64,000 nt of DNA, taken from positions 24,179,529-24,243,528 of the forward strand of contig CM072894.1 in NCBI GenBank assembly GCA_037013685.1, read 5' to 3'. This stretch comes from Acridotheres tristis. Its lineage: Eukaryota > Chordata > Aves > Passeriformes > Sturnidae. The position numbers and the translations under genes were made by a program. Shown in pieces: positions 13,640 through 25,400 of the stretch (the first letter of the stretch is position 1; each line of letters starts with the position of its first letter). A model generated the notes under the pieces. That model saw only the letters and a program-made list of their open reading frames with translations. It was not told where the DNA came from and searched no databases.

Positions 13640-14190
13640 AGTAAAAACCTCTGAGACTGTCCAGTTCTGCACAAATCCCCAAATTCCTCCTTGGCATCTG
13701 AAACCTCTTCTCTGCTTTGGTAAAAGAAAGTGCTGCTTTCATTGCCTGCATTCCTCTGGCCCATAACCCATGACCACGGGAGATTTCTGGGAAGTCACTT
13801 GGAGTCTGAGATCCGGCCTTGGGATAAGCAGGAGGGTTAGAAGGGGAAAGCATGAAGCACCAGGACACTGAAAAGGCCAAAAGCTGGTCAGACAGGTGGG
13901 AAGGGCCGGTGTTTGGGCACAGCTTCTTCTGCATGGATGGCTGCCAGAGCTGGACCATGTGGACAGGAAGGGTGGGACGTAGTGAGGGAGAGCACATACA
14001 CTTCAAACCAGGTAGTTTTTTTTACCCAGCTGTTCACTGCAGGGGATTGTGAGCCAGAATTATTGGTATGATTATGGGCTTTGTACTCAGGGAATAGGTG
14101 TGGGATCTGCTGGGATCCAGGAGGCAGGAGTGTCTGACTGGAGTGTAGTGAGCACCAGACTGCTACAACGGGAGCCTCCACCCGAGTGGA
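13640..14190. other. GC-richer pocket with overlapping open frames
   Basis: Local GC is clearly above the surroundings, and three long frames overlap: minus 13638-14006 (122 codons), minus 13888-14181 (97) and plus 13852-14052 (66). Fewer AT-rich stop codons explain why several frames are open at once, and none resembles a protein I know. No CpG clustering is seen. This may be a piece of an old, GC-rich repeat or simply composition variation. Confidence 0.4.
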
Positions 14191-15674
14191 GTGTTACTCA
14201 TAACTAGCTCAGGCAGGGATTTTCTCAGTGCTCAGCTGGTCTTTCCTATAATCACCAATTAATACCTGTCACAATACACTTCTTAGGAAGCTGATGAGGA
14301 CTGAGGCTCTGGCAGGTTGGCAACCAGACTTGGGCTCAGATGCTAATAAATGATATTCGGAGCAGAGCTCTGATGTCTCATGTTTGAAGCAGGAACTTTC
14401 CCCTCTAACATGATCATCAAGGAACTTTGGGGTGATATTTGTCTCAGTGCAAGGTTTTAAATAAGGCTGAAAACCACTGGAAAGGCTCATGCACATAAAA
14501 CAGTGTTGTTAATCACAGAATATGTTAACTGGATTATTTAAATTTTGCAGTATTCTCAAAGAAACAGTTTGGTGGGTTGTTTCTCCTTTTCTTTTTTCTC
14601 CATATGATTCTCCCAATATCATCTCAATCTCAGGGTAAGCTCACTTTTTTATTGGTTACAGTGCCTAAGGTTTTATTCATGAGTTTGAATGTAAGTACAT
14701 GAGCAATTTCATTGAAATTGGGAGAATGACATTAACCATATGTTTCATTAGATTTTTGGATCTGGGCTCTCACTTCATCACCACTGAAGAAAGTAATATT
14801 TACACAGAATAACAGAATATTTACATATAATCACCAGATCCATATGACCAGAGTTCTCCTTCAAGGCAGAAGTTAGACCAGTGAGACTCCCAGCTAACAC
14901 TCCAAGGTCCTGTGAAGTAGAAGGTGAGAATATCCATGATGGAATAGTGATTCATACAGCTGGACCTGCAAACCACGTTCATTCTTGGTATGTCATAGCC
15001 CCTCTGGGATGAGATGGCACCAACAGAAGGTTAATATATATTATTTAAATAAAATTAACACGTGTACATGGCTACATTAGTGATTGATAGGCATTTTGGA
15101 TGAAGCTGGGAGATGGTAAGGTATGGTTGTGTGACAGAACAAAATTATGACTGTAGGGTTTACATTACCTCTCATGTCTGGAAATTTGATAACCAATTCC
15201 AGTACAGGACCATAGATTTGTTAGAAAAACCACCCTTGCTTAAGCCAGCAAGGCCATCAAGTGGCTGCATGTCTGGTTAGCTTAAGTGAGGATGGAAAAG
15301 AGATCTTGAGCTGGTACAAAACAGAGCTGAGAAGTGTCCCTGTTTTCTGCAGCTGCAAAACACTGTCAGAGTGTGAATATGCTATAAAGACACATGAATC
15401 ATACATGGAGATAGAAAGGTGCAATTCAGAATGTCTCAGCTGCCCAAAGACTGCTAAAGTTATTTGTGTGATTGTATGAATGCTGAGGCACTGGCTGTAA
15501 CACTGTGCTCTATTTTAAGCACAGCTTTTTGGCAATTGTAGGGACCATTTGAAGAATATCCAGACTTCAGATGTTAAGACCCTAGGAGCATGACCTGTAA
15601 GACAACTCTGAGAACATAGCTTTTGAATCCAATATGAAATCTTTTTAATTATTTGATTGAGAGTGAGAGAGAGA

Positions 15675-16015
15675 TGGATAAGATAATGATAGTGATCTTA
15701 AAATATATAAAACATTGTTGCAAAAGACAAGTGCCTAATCTTTCCTTCACATCCACTGTAGACAGTACAGGTCTTTTTAATAGTGGCAAGGAAAATTTAA
15801 CTTAGACGTTAAAAATACCCAACTTTGTAACTGTAAGGACAATTAGATAAGAAGAGACTGCTTGGGTAGGCTGTGGAAACTCGATCATCATCAAAGCCTT
15901 TAAAGAGCAAGCTGGACAAATGGTCATTTGGAATAACAAAGAAAGTTGATCTATGGAGGGCAAAAGATGATCAACATCTGAAGGCTGAAAGCCTTTGCAG
16001 GTCTATTTTCTACTA
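15675..16015 (+). mobile_element. Diverged CR1 LINE 3' fragment, sense on plus strand
   Basis: The order of words follows the 3' region of CR1-clade LINEs as I know it: a GATCTTAAAATATATAAAA segment, then a leucine-codon-free AT-rich part, then a block around 15787-15838 equivalent to the 'tta-gac-att-agg-aaa-aac' region, then ACTGCTTGGGTAGGCTGTGG at 15858-15877, then the block with AAAGAGCAAGCTGGACAAA at 15902-15920. The octamer tail expected at a CR1 3' end is not clearly preserved. Divergence is high (many substitutions and small indels), so this is an ancient dead copy. The family assignment is from memory of the consensus; a library alignment would settle subfamily and exact ends. Confidence 0.65.
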
Positions 16016-18904
16016 TTTGGTGATAACTGCTATGCAGTGTGGAGGATAATATGTACTAGTTAAACTCAAATCAGATAGACTTGTCAGAAGCAAGAAGTAT
16101 CACATATTTTTTTTGATAGAAAACTATGAAAATAAATCACATGTAATAGAACATCTGTCACACTTCAATAACAAATTTGCCCAATGTAATTTTCAAAGTT
16201 CTTCTACTGTGATGACAGATATATTGGAAGGTTATATATAAAAAATAACTGGACAATGGCAAGATTAGGAAAAAGCATGTCAACTCCTGTGGTACTTTAA
16301 AACGTAATTTTAACCATATTGGCAACAGTAAGAAGAATTAAGCGGATTAGAGATCTCTTTATGCTGAGGATTGTAAAAGCAAAACATTGAAGTCTGCTTC
16401 TTCCTACAATACTTCATTTGCATTATTCCAGATTTCCAGAGCTATAACTGAGATCAGACTTCATTTCCTGATCCTCTGCCAACCTCATATCCAAGTTCAG
16501 GTAAAACTTTTTCAAAAGGTTCGTGAGTACATCAACCTAGGAGCAGGAAATAGTCTTCTAACTTAGTGGCTGACATGGAAGGGGAGATAACTAAAGACAT
16601 ACAATTATTTCTTTGGCCATGCTGGGGTAATTGTCTCACAAGCCTTAAAATACAAACCTGGTGTAATCATTAGGGCATGGTTAATAAAAACAGCTCATTA
16701 TTGTCTTGGAGATACTGTCCTCTAGCAATGCCCTTTAGATTGAAATGTATGCAAATGAAGACTATTTACTTTAGAAGTTTTACTACGTAGACCTTGTAAA
16801 TATGAAAATTTAATTACTAAGTGTAATATTTATCATGAGGAGCTCTAGCTCTCCTCTTTATCTTACCAAGAAAATCATGAAATATTCTTTTTGAAGCAGA
16901 TGATTATTTAACAGATGCTTCTGTCCAGTGTTTCCACAAACCTGGATGCACACAAAGCCAAATATGCATAGATTTATCCCCTTATTCTGTACCATTTTAC
17001 CAGCATGCTGCACGTTTTGACAAGAATCCAGCATTTTTCAGCTTCAGTAAGAGAATTTGCACATCAATCCAGAAGGAAATAAATAGCTGGGAGAAAAAGT
17101 ATGGGGTAACAAAACTGCAGTCTGACAGCTTGAGAACAATGAAGGGCTTTCATAAGTAAATGGTGCATATCTCATGATATGTTCTCAGGTGGAGATCATC
17201 TGATCTGGCCTGTACAGAAAAGAAATGTTTCAGACATGAATATTATTTTGCCCGTCTGGAGGTGATTTTGAGCTGTCAAATAATCAATAATTTATTGTTT
17301 CTGCACTTCTGATAAATAAATGCAGAAATCCACTGCATTTGGGTGGATCAATTTTTTTTATTTTTGTGTGTAGGAAAATCTTGGATGAATAGAAAAGTTG
17401 AAAAAAACAGAACAATAAACCATATATTTGTTTAGACACTTGGATTTGCAAAATAGAACCACTGTTGATAATATGAAGCTAAATACGGAAAAATCTCCAA
17501 GTTTGATTCCTAGAATAATTTATCCCAGATTTTTTTGACATTTTAGAACTTCCGCTGCTTTTTTTTTAAATCTTGAAATACTAGAATAAATTAACAAGAA
17601 ATATTGGCGTCATCAGTTTTTCAGCTACCTCATCTGTATCTCATCTTTCACTCCTGAGTATAGAATGCAAACAGAAAGGAAATAGATAGGAAGCATTCAT
17701 ATTATTACAAGAAGACTTGTTGACAAAAGTAATATATGTTATTAGGTGAGCTGATGTAACAGAGGGAAAAACCAAAACAAGCAATGTTTCAAGAATACAA
17801 GCACTTCTTTAGATCTGAAATAGAATTGGTCAATGGAAAATAAAGTATTATTACTGAGATTTTTATGTTCTAGTAATATATATTCTTCCTTCAACATTTT
17901 CTTTGCTTGTATCCTTGGATTTTCACAACTACAGTGTGACTGCTACTACATACATAATATTTTCAGTTGATAGTTATTTGCTAGTGCCCAGGAGGTGGAT
18001 GAGACTCCTGCTGTGAGTCTCAGAATTAACCAGCTCACCTTTCTTGAGTCACCTGGGCTGTCTTTTCTGGGCAGGCACACATGACAATGGTGAGGAAGGG
18101 CAGACAGCCATCACTCCCAGGAGTGGCATGTTTGTCATTTTCTGATTCTTACCTTTCTCTGTTTTTTGTTTTTTCCTTTAAGAATTTCAGCTTCTCCACC
18201 CAGGATTTTTCCTCTTTAACTCTTGAGCTCCTGATTATCACATTTGTCTCAACAATTACAATATTGTCTGTATTTGCTTTTCATTATTTGCATGATTGCA
18301 CATCATGGACTCCCTCATACCTTAGCAACAATTTTCTCAGCAAACTTAGGCAAGGTCACAGAGTTGTGCTGAATCAAACTAGGCTTTGGGTTACAGACAG
18401 CTGGTCCCCAGGGCTGAGCATTTCAAGGTGACAGCGCATCCACATTTGCACAAGAGCAAAGGAATGTGTTCCACGGCTGTGTGCATTGCTCTGAACTCAG
18501 AAGACAAGAATGTTTTTGTTTGTCTCTTCAGATCCTCTTTGCTTTGAAGTTGAAGCGCCAGGAAAAAAAAAAACAAGGACTTTTCATAAAAGCTTCCAAA
18601 CACCATCTTTTTCTCTTATTTCTCAAATCACTGAAAAAAAAATTAAATGGGGAAAACACAAAGATAACCATGTAATGACTCACATTCATTTAGTGATTTT
18701 AATCTCTCAAGGCACTTTAAGAAATGTCATGACCACACATATCTATGTTGTGAGTTGTCCTTCAATTTGTATTAGAAATGTCAGACATAATCCCAGTATT
18801 AATCAATATAATTACTGCAACGTTTAATTATTCTTCCACACTCAGCCTCCCCATTCTTTTAAAACTGGAAAATAATAGATGGCATTTAATATGTGGCAAT
18901 ATAT

Positions 18905-18929
18905 TTTCTTTCTTTCTTTCTTTTTTTTT
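18905..18929. repeat. (TTTC)n microsatellite
   Basis: About four TTTC units running into a T9 run, a pure pyrimidine tract on the plus strand. Confidence 0.8.
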
Positions 18930-20589
18930 GCCCCTGCTAACTGAGGATAACATTTCTGGAGAAATCCCATCATAGTACCTGGATTGTATAAGACGTCTAA
19001 GAGTCTTTCCCCTGCAATTTTTGAGCTTTATTTCCAGCACTAGAAGGAAGATGACCCTTGCACAGATTATTTTGGGTTCATATACTACTGTTTATTCTGC
19101 TTAAATCAGCCAGTCAATATTCTGGCATTTGAGGTAGACAGAGACATCTGGAGCAATCTTTTTCATTTACAACTCAGGGAGTGCTGCCTTCAGGAGCAAA
19201 CATCAGTGTGACCTCCAGGTTATGAACTGGTGCCTCTGTGAGTGATTCACAGTCTGCAAAAGATAATGCTGTCCAGACTCTCCACAGCTGGATCCTGCAG
19301 GAGCTACCTTCAGCTCTCTTACAATCTATCTCACTGTTTCTGTTTTAGTGACATCTGGCATGAGAGGGTGAATCTCATCTCCCCACAGTGCTGCATACAG
19401 ATGGGAAATGACAGCAATGCTAAACTATTTTCAAGTGAAAGCATTATACAGTCCAATTGCACCTTAGCCCTGTTACAGACCTTTTACACACAATCTTCAT
19501 TCTCCTGAAATCCTTCTGTTTCATTCAAATCCAACAACCAAACCTCTTTTAGGAGTTCCTAGTTGTTATCTCTGGGTGTGAGTGGATGTACCATAATCTC
19601 CTGCTATGGGACATCCAAATTTTCTGATGCATGTGGATTGAAGGCTTCCTCTCTTTGATTCTGGCTCAGTGCTGATATAAAGATATTATATATAAAATAC
19701 ATAAATATAAATCTCATCATTGACATAAAGATGCTTCATAAGGCCTATTTCACTACTCTGTCAGGACAGTAATAGCAGCTGAAGTCACTAAACTTATTTG
19801 TACCCGTGCTGATCCCAGCAGTTCTGACCATGCTGATGTGCCACAAGATAGAGCTCACAAGCTCATTACTGAAGGATGAAACATTTTTCTCAGTCCTCTG
19901 CCTAATGCAACATCTGTGTTTATGGATAAATACTTTGTAACTCAGTTCACACACAAGCAAGTTGTTGCTACATGACTAAGGATACTGGGAAATAAGATAA
20001 ATGAAGTACTCACTTTGGACGACCAAATTATTTTTCTTTTTAGATCTGATGGGAGTTTAATACTTTAATTCTTTGTTTTAATTTTGGCCTTTGCATGTTA
20101 AAAATTAGGCTGGTATATGTGCATGATTGAGGAATAAGAATCATTATGCAATGATGGTTCACAAAACAGAGAAATGGGAATACATAAAGACCAAAGCATC
20201 TCCTAGATGTGAATGTCTTTAAAATAAAACTTTACACAGGAATGAAAACATTCAGTTAAAATTGTTATTATGAGAACTGCATAAAGAGTCTTGCTTCGGA
20301 AACAATCAAGAAATAAAATAGTTCATTTTCCATGAATGTTCTGAGGAATGAATGACAACCAATAAATAAATACTCAAATATCAGCTTGCCTGCTTTCCTT
20401 TGAAGAAGTGCTGCTCTTTGTGATCCATTCATTTCACAGAATGGTACTTGGTAATTTGTTCAGAGAACATTTTTGAAGGAGTGTATCCAACATTTCCAAT
20501 TACATCTTGAAGGCTTGACACAAAGAGGGATGAGAAAGGTCTTGAAAATGGGAAAATAAAGAAATAATTCAGGCTGCTCTTCCTCCTTG

Positions 20590-20621
20590 CCCCCCTCTGC
20601 CCTCCCTGCATCCCTCCCCCC
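20590..20621 (-). other. Predicted G-quadruplex motif (minus strand)
   Basis: The plus strand carries C runs of 6, 3, 3, 3 and 6 within 32 bases (20590-20595, 20600-20602, 20604-20606, 20612-20614, 20616-20621). On the minus strand this is a canonical G3+ N1-7 pattern with five G runs and loops of 1, 5, 1 and 4 bases. It is the clearest G4-type motif in an otherwise GC-poor window. No promoter or gene can be tied to it. Confidence 0.7.
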
Positions 20622-22053
20622 ATTTAACTCGTGAACGATCTGATCTGCTGAAGTTATTAGGAGACTTTATTTAGCAACTATGATCATCAGATAACAGGTT
20701 CTGAATACAATAAACCTACTCAGGAATGAGAATCCAGTGTTTGGTGCCTAATATCTAAATGAGCTCTCAGACACGTGGATATCTCAGCTGAACAGAACAG
20801 TTTTAAGCAAGTGATAAGAGTGAGAAGGAAAGACTTTCACTGCTATCATAATCAAGCACTTCATAATGTAATTAATCACATAAAGCCATAATGCACCATA
20901 GGCAAATACTAGTGTAGAATAAGTATTCACATGCTGTTCATTCAGACACAAAGCTGGGTATTGTATTTTGCTATGCTGTCATTCAAGACCCTTGTAATCT
21001 ATGTAATTGATTCCTGGATTTCATTAGCCAACACAATATGCTGTGAAAGGGCAAATGTATTTATGGGTTATCTAATCTAGGACAGGAGAAGAAAGGTGAA
21101 GACATGGGAGAAATCTTAAAATATTCAAGAAAGAGCTACCAGAAAGGAAGGAATAATTGTTCCCTTCAGTTCCCATTTAGAAAAAGACATACCAAGTTTA
21201 AATTTCAGCAAGAGTTTTGCTTTAGATATCTGGGAAACAACTTTGTCAGAGAAAGGAGATGGCTTAAGGGTCTTGTTGAGTCTGTGCAACTCTGGAGTCT
21301 TCACCTGTATAGCCAGTCCTTGTCAGAAATAGTTCAAGAGTAGCCCATCCTGCCATGGGACAAGATGAAAGACTACACAACTCCTGAAGGATTCAGCCAA
21401 TGTAATTTTCTCCTCTAAATTTTCGCTGGTGCAACGTATTACACTTCCCTTTTAGTCTCCATCTCCTCCTTACAGCAGGATATTACCAAAATTACAGAAA
21501 ATGAGCAATGAAAGCAGAATGTGTATTTTCCCCTCACCTCACCTCTGTGTGAATAACATTTTCTAGCATTTCCTGTATCAATCTGAGGTGACTCTCAGTT
21601 CCCATGTGTGATTTGCATTTACAGCAAACACATGGGGGCTGTTCTGGAGTGAAAGAGTTTCCAGTCCCAGGTGTCCAGGAGAACTGAACCTTCTCCTTAC
21701 CTTTCAGTGATTTTTTGCTCAAACGATAAGCTTTACAAAGTTCTAAAAGAATCTTGCTTTTAACAAGAGAATTAAAAGCTCCTTTTTGAAGCATGCATTA
21801 AACAAAGCTCTCAGCAAGAACGTGTCTCTGAATGGGCTCTGTGAAACATGCAATCTAAAGAAGCCTCAATAAAAAGTCAAATCCTTTCTGGCACAGTTTT
21901 CTGCACTGGCATGTGTTTATTCTCTCTGGGAGGTCTTCTCTTTAGCACTCTGTATCTGGAATGCAAAAGGAGAAAGAATTTCCTTTTCTAAAGGGAAGGA
22001 AGTTTTCCTGGAAGGTTTTCTCTGGAATATCCTTTTAAAGTCCTTAAAGGTTG

Positions 22054-22102
22054 CTTTCTTTTTTTTTTTTTTTTTTCCTTTTCTTTTTTTTTTTCTTACT
22101 TC
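22054..22102. repeat. Long pyrimidine / A-rich tract
   Basis: Plus-strand T-rich tract broken only by scattered C, including an 18-base T run near 22059-22076 and a 13-base run near 22084-22094. Read on the minus strand it is an A-rich tail that follows directly after the stop codon of the open frame at 22096-22476. Confidence 0.8.
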
Positions 22103-22476
22103 TTAGAAGTCTCTGCTTTCTTGAAAACCTCAGTCTTGAAGAATTGTGTCAGACCTTTTTGGAAGTTTGAGCATCCTGCATTCCCCCTTTCATCACTGTT
22201 GCCAAGGCTTCCCACTTGGATCATTTCTTCTGTGTTGCTTGTTATGCCAGGATTCCCACAGCACATATGGTGAACTTGCAACTGAGACATGGAGGGTGAA
22301 TCATGGGAAGAATAAACCCCCATGGAAGACTGGGAGGATGAGAGACTAAAGCAAGGGGATGTTGCTGCATTCTGTGTGCTCTGGGCTGAAGGAGATGTCA
22401 TGGGGAGATGTCCATGTGTATTCGGAATTCCTGAACAATTGAAGGCCTGTCTAATGCTTCTTCTTGCTCCACAAAG
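22096..22476 (-). other. Unrecognised open frame ending at an A-rich tail
   Basis: On the minus strand one frame is open for about 126 codons from the stop at 22477-22479; the first ATG is at 22401 and gives 101 codons. The residues are Ser/Gln/Asn/Met-rich (for example MTSPSAQSTQNAATSP and MGVYSSHDSPSMSQLQ), resembling a low-complexity tail of a nuclear protein more than a chance AT-rich frame. A second frame upstream (about 22400-22490) gives NFVEQEEALDRPSIVQEF, which is also protein-like. The TAA stop runs into the A-rich tract. Together this could be a decayed processed copy of an mRNA with frameshifts. I recognise no parent protein. Lack of an AATAAA signal and of a 3' UTR argues against a simple retrocopy, and chance remains quite possible. 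Confidence 0.2.
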
Positions 22477-25400
22477 TTAGCAAGGAATTTTTCTGTGTGG
22501 TTTTAACAGCAAATTGAGTTGGTCTTTGCCTAGGGGTGCTGTCTAACCTCCAGAATTTCCCTCAGCATCATGATATAAAATATAAAAATCCCCTCAAGTT
22601 TTGAAATAACATTTTGTGAGTGAAATGATGGAAGCCAAATATTGGGTTTGTTTAATAGAGAATGTTAACAAAAATGTCTCCCAAATTGTTTTCTCATGAG
22701 GTACAATTTTGCCAAACTTATTGACTGTCATCAAATCCTGACAACAGCAACAAAGAAACCATTGCTATAATACCATGCCAGCATTGGCTGTGCTCAGAGG
22801 TATTTCATACAGGCCTCACAGACAGTCTAATAATTTTGTAATCAGAAAAAATGTGCATTTGGCCACGTATTTCCTGCAGGCAGCCCCTCAGTCTCTGGCA
22901 ATTGAATCAGACATGCAGATTTCAGGCAACTGTAAAAAAGTCACTATCTATCCAAAATTATTTCCAAAAATAAGAAAAATAAATAGTGCATAATAACTCT
23001 CACCTGGGACTCTCTGTCATTTTGGGTTTTGCATGCTCTCAAAATGTGAATATTAGATGGCTTGCCCTGTTTAGAAGTTCTGCCTTCTGTACAAATATTG
23101 TTGTATAAACCTCAGGTCAGCAATTCGTTCTTTTATTGTCTCTTCAATTAAAAGTGCTGTAACATCACCAGGCTGGAGAGTGTCTCCTGCAAAGGCTATT
23201 CTGGCTACTGACTTTGGTGAACAGTGTTGTTTTCCAGGGGTTAATAAGGCCGAACCTCCTTGTGTATCACTTAGGTACATCTACGCTCTTGGCAACAATC
23301 TTTTGTTCTGTCACATTTCATTTACTCCAGCATTGGTCCAGATGACACTAATGATGTTGAAAGTCAGCAGGATGCTGTTAATAAATGTGGTCCAGAGGCC
23401 TGGTATGTATGTGACCTTTATCTTTCAAATGACCTGTGTAAATTCAGTCCAGTCAATACACCTAGATAGATTGCTGTGTTTCCAGGGCTATGAAATTAGG
23501 TTAGAAAATTCCAGGAGAAGAGAAATTGAGGGGATCGCCTGCCTGAAACTGGCTATTGCTGTAGTTTGTCTGTAGAGACTCACTGATGTGATACTTGGAT
23601 ACATCACACCTAAACATGAATGGATGAGGATGCAGCTGCGTGTTGAAAGTTATTAAAAATCTTAACTGTGTATTATTCTCTGTATCCTGGGCTTTATCTT
23701 GATGTGGTTACTCAAAGTTTCATTAAAACAGAATACAGACACAAGCCTAGGAAGATCTCTGCCCTACTGAACTTGCAGATGGATGCTAGGCATGATGTCT
23801 GAAGGCATTTGTGGCTGTACTATGAGATTACATGATTTTTGGCAGAGCACCACTTGAAGCAGAGTCCAGTATCTCAAGAGACCACTGAGAAACATATATT
23901 GCCTTGAAAAAGACATATATGTTGTTCCCCTTCAGAAACAATACTGATTAGCTTTCTTGAATAGCTGTAAGAAAATGAGAAGAGAGGAGTGATTGTTGCC
24001 AGACCAAGAGTACTGGTAGCCTGATATAGAGCCCCAAAAGGGTCAGTTTTGGATGGTTAGGGAGAAACTAGTACAAGTCTAACAGTATGGATTCTTTCCT
24101 GGTTATGTAGTCTCTGTGTTTTATCCTGCTCCCCAACTCCTGGTGAACAGTTCTGGGATAATATTGCATTTAAAGCTTGATAGCTACTAATTGTTGGCAA
24201 CTTGTTTAAAACAATAACTAAATAACAAGATAAAGTAAATCCACTAATACATGTTTGAAATTTTAATACAATCAGGTCTTCTGATAAGGTAGGTTGATGA
24301 TGCCATTTTTATGTTCATGTTAAAATGGTGCCACATTTACTTTCTGGAAACACTTGGGCAGCAGAGTGTAGCTGGAGAAAAATGCTCATGAATAGCAAAT
24401 ATTAAGCTTGAATGCCTGAATATTCCCTGAAGACAGGTTCCAGGTTGTCTATTCCATTTTGTCATTTGCAGCTCTTTCTCTAGCTGTACACAGTATAAAT
24501 CAGCCAAAAGCAAAGGAGTCAGCAGTAAGAAAATTGAAATAGGCCTATACCAAAATTCACACTGCAGCACATCATTCACTAAATGATAAAAATACAAGAA
24601 TAGTGTCTGGAGTTAAAATATACAGCAAAGAAGAAACTAATTTGGTCTATAAACAACAAAAAAGGGGTTGTTTTTATATTTTTATGATCATTTGTCTGTG
24701 ATCAAAATGTTAGCATCCATTTTACCACTTTAATGGAAAGACGAAAAAATTAAATATTAGTACTACTTGAACAGTAAGTGCTGGCTTGTCAAAAATCACC
24801 CTGAGTGGTGTCAAAACTCAATATCCTTTCTAAAGGGCATTTAGCTCCCACCATTTCAGCAGGTCCAACCTCACCTGAGCAGTGAGCCTGCACATGCTGC
24901 TTTGGCTGCTCCAATTCATGTGTACACACCCTCACTCTGGTTTTGCAAATACATCTTTCATGTCCATTGCAAAGGTGTTTTTTAGATTTCCTGAGACAGA
25001 AGACTCAGGCAAATAACTGATCACAAAACACGTCATGTGGCTGGATGAATGTACCTCATTAAGGATCTTATGGAGAAAAAATTGATGGAAATGATTGATC
25101 CGTAGAAAGAGATCAATGCAGAAATAGTTAAGAAGTCTGATTTAGCTTTTCAAGCTTCAAGCTCATCTTAAACATGAGGTCTGCCCTCTCAAGAAAGTTT
25201 CTGAAAAGCCACACATGTAATGTCAGCCTCATGAGAGCTGTCTTCTCCACGTTAGTAAACTTCATTCCAGTTGTCAAAAAATGTTGTATGTAATATAAAA
25301 AATATCAAATAATGTTTGATTAGTTAACCAGTAGGATGGTAATGTTAAAAATACATGAGAATTATAATAGTATTTGGATAAAAATTTCATGTCTATCCCA

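Larger units (their letters stand above)
6660..15670. other. Unique AT-rich non-coding stretch with a GC-richer pocket
   Basis: No gene is supported. The stretch contains small simple repeats (A-rich tract 6956-6976, TA repeat 8541-8561), a pair of nested inverted repeats at 9563-9637, and a GC-richer pocket at 13640-14190 where three overlapping frames on both strands are open. The frame of 118 codons at 8453-8809 runs across the TA microsatellite and is a chance frame. Confidence 0.65.
16016..22050. other. Unique AT-rich non-coding stretch
   Basis: No gene is supported. Frames are at most 116 codons (18081-18431, plus), Phe/Ser/Leu-rich and without supporting context. Named small features inside are the TTTC microsatellite at 18905-18929 and the C-rich tract at 20575-20622. 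Confidence 0.65.

Noticed and set aside
13760..13815. GGGAAGTCACTT-type word recalling MIR-like 'gggcaagtcactt' sequence
   Set aside because: Only a dozen bases agree and the neighbouring MIR core is not found.
19745..19960. Minus-strand 71-codon frame with some likeness to an old amniote dispersed repeat ('ttgacttca...actactc')
   Set aside because: The agreement is scattered and below what I can defend without an alignment.
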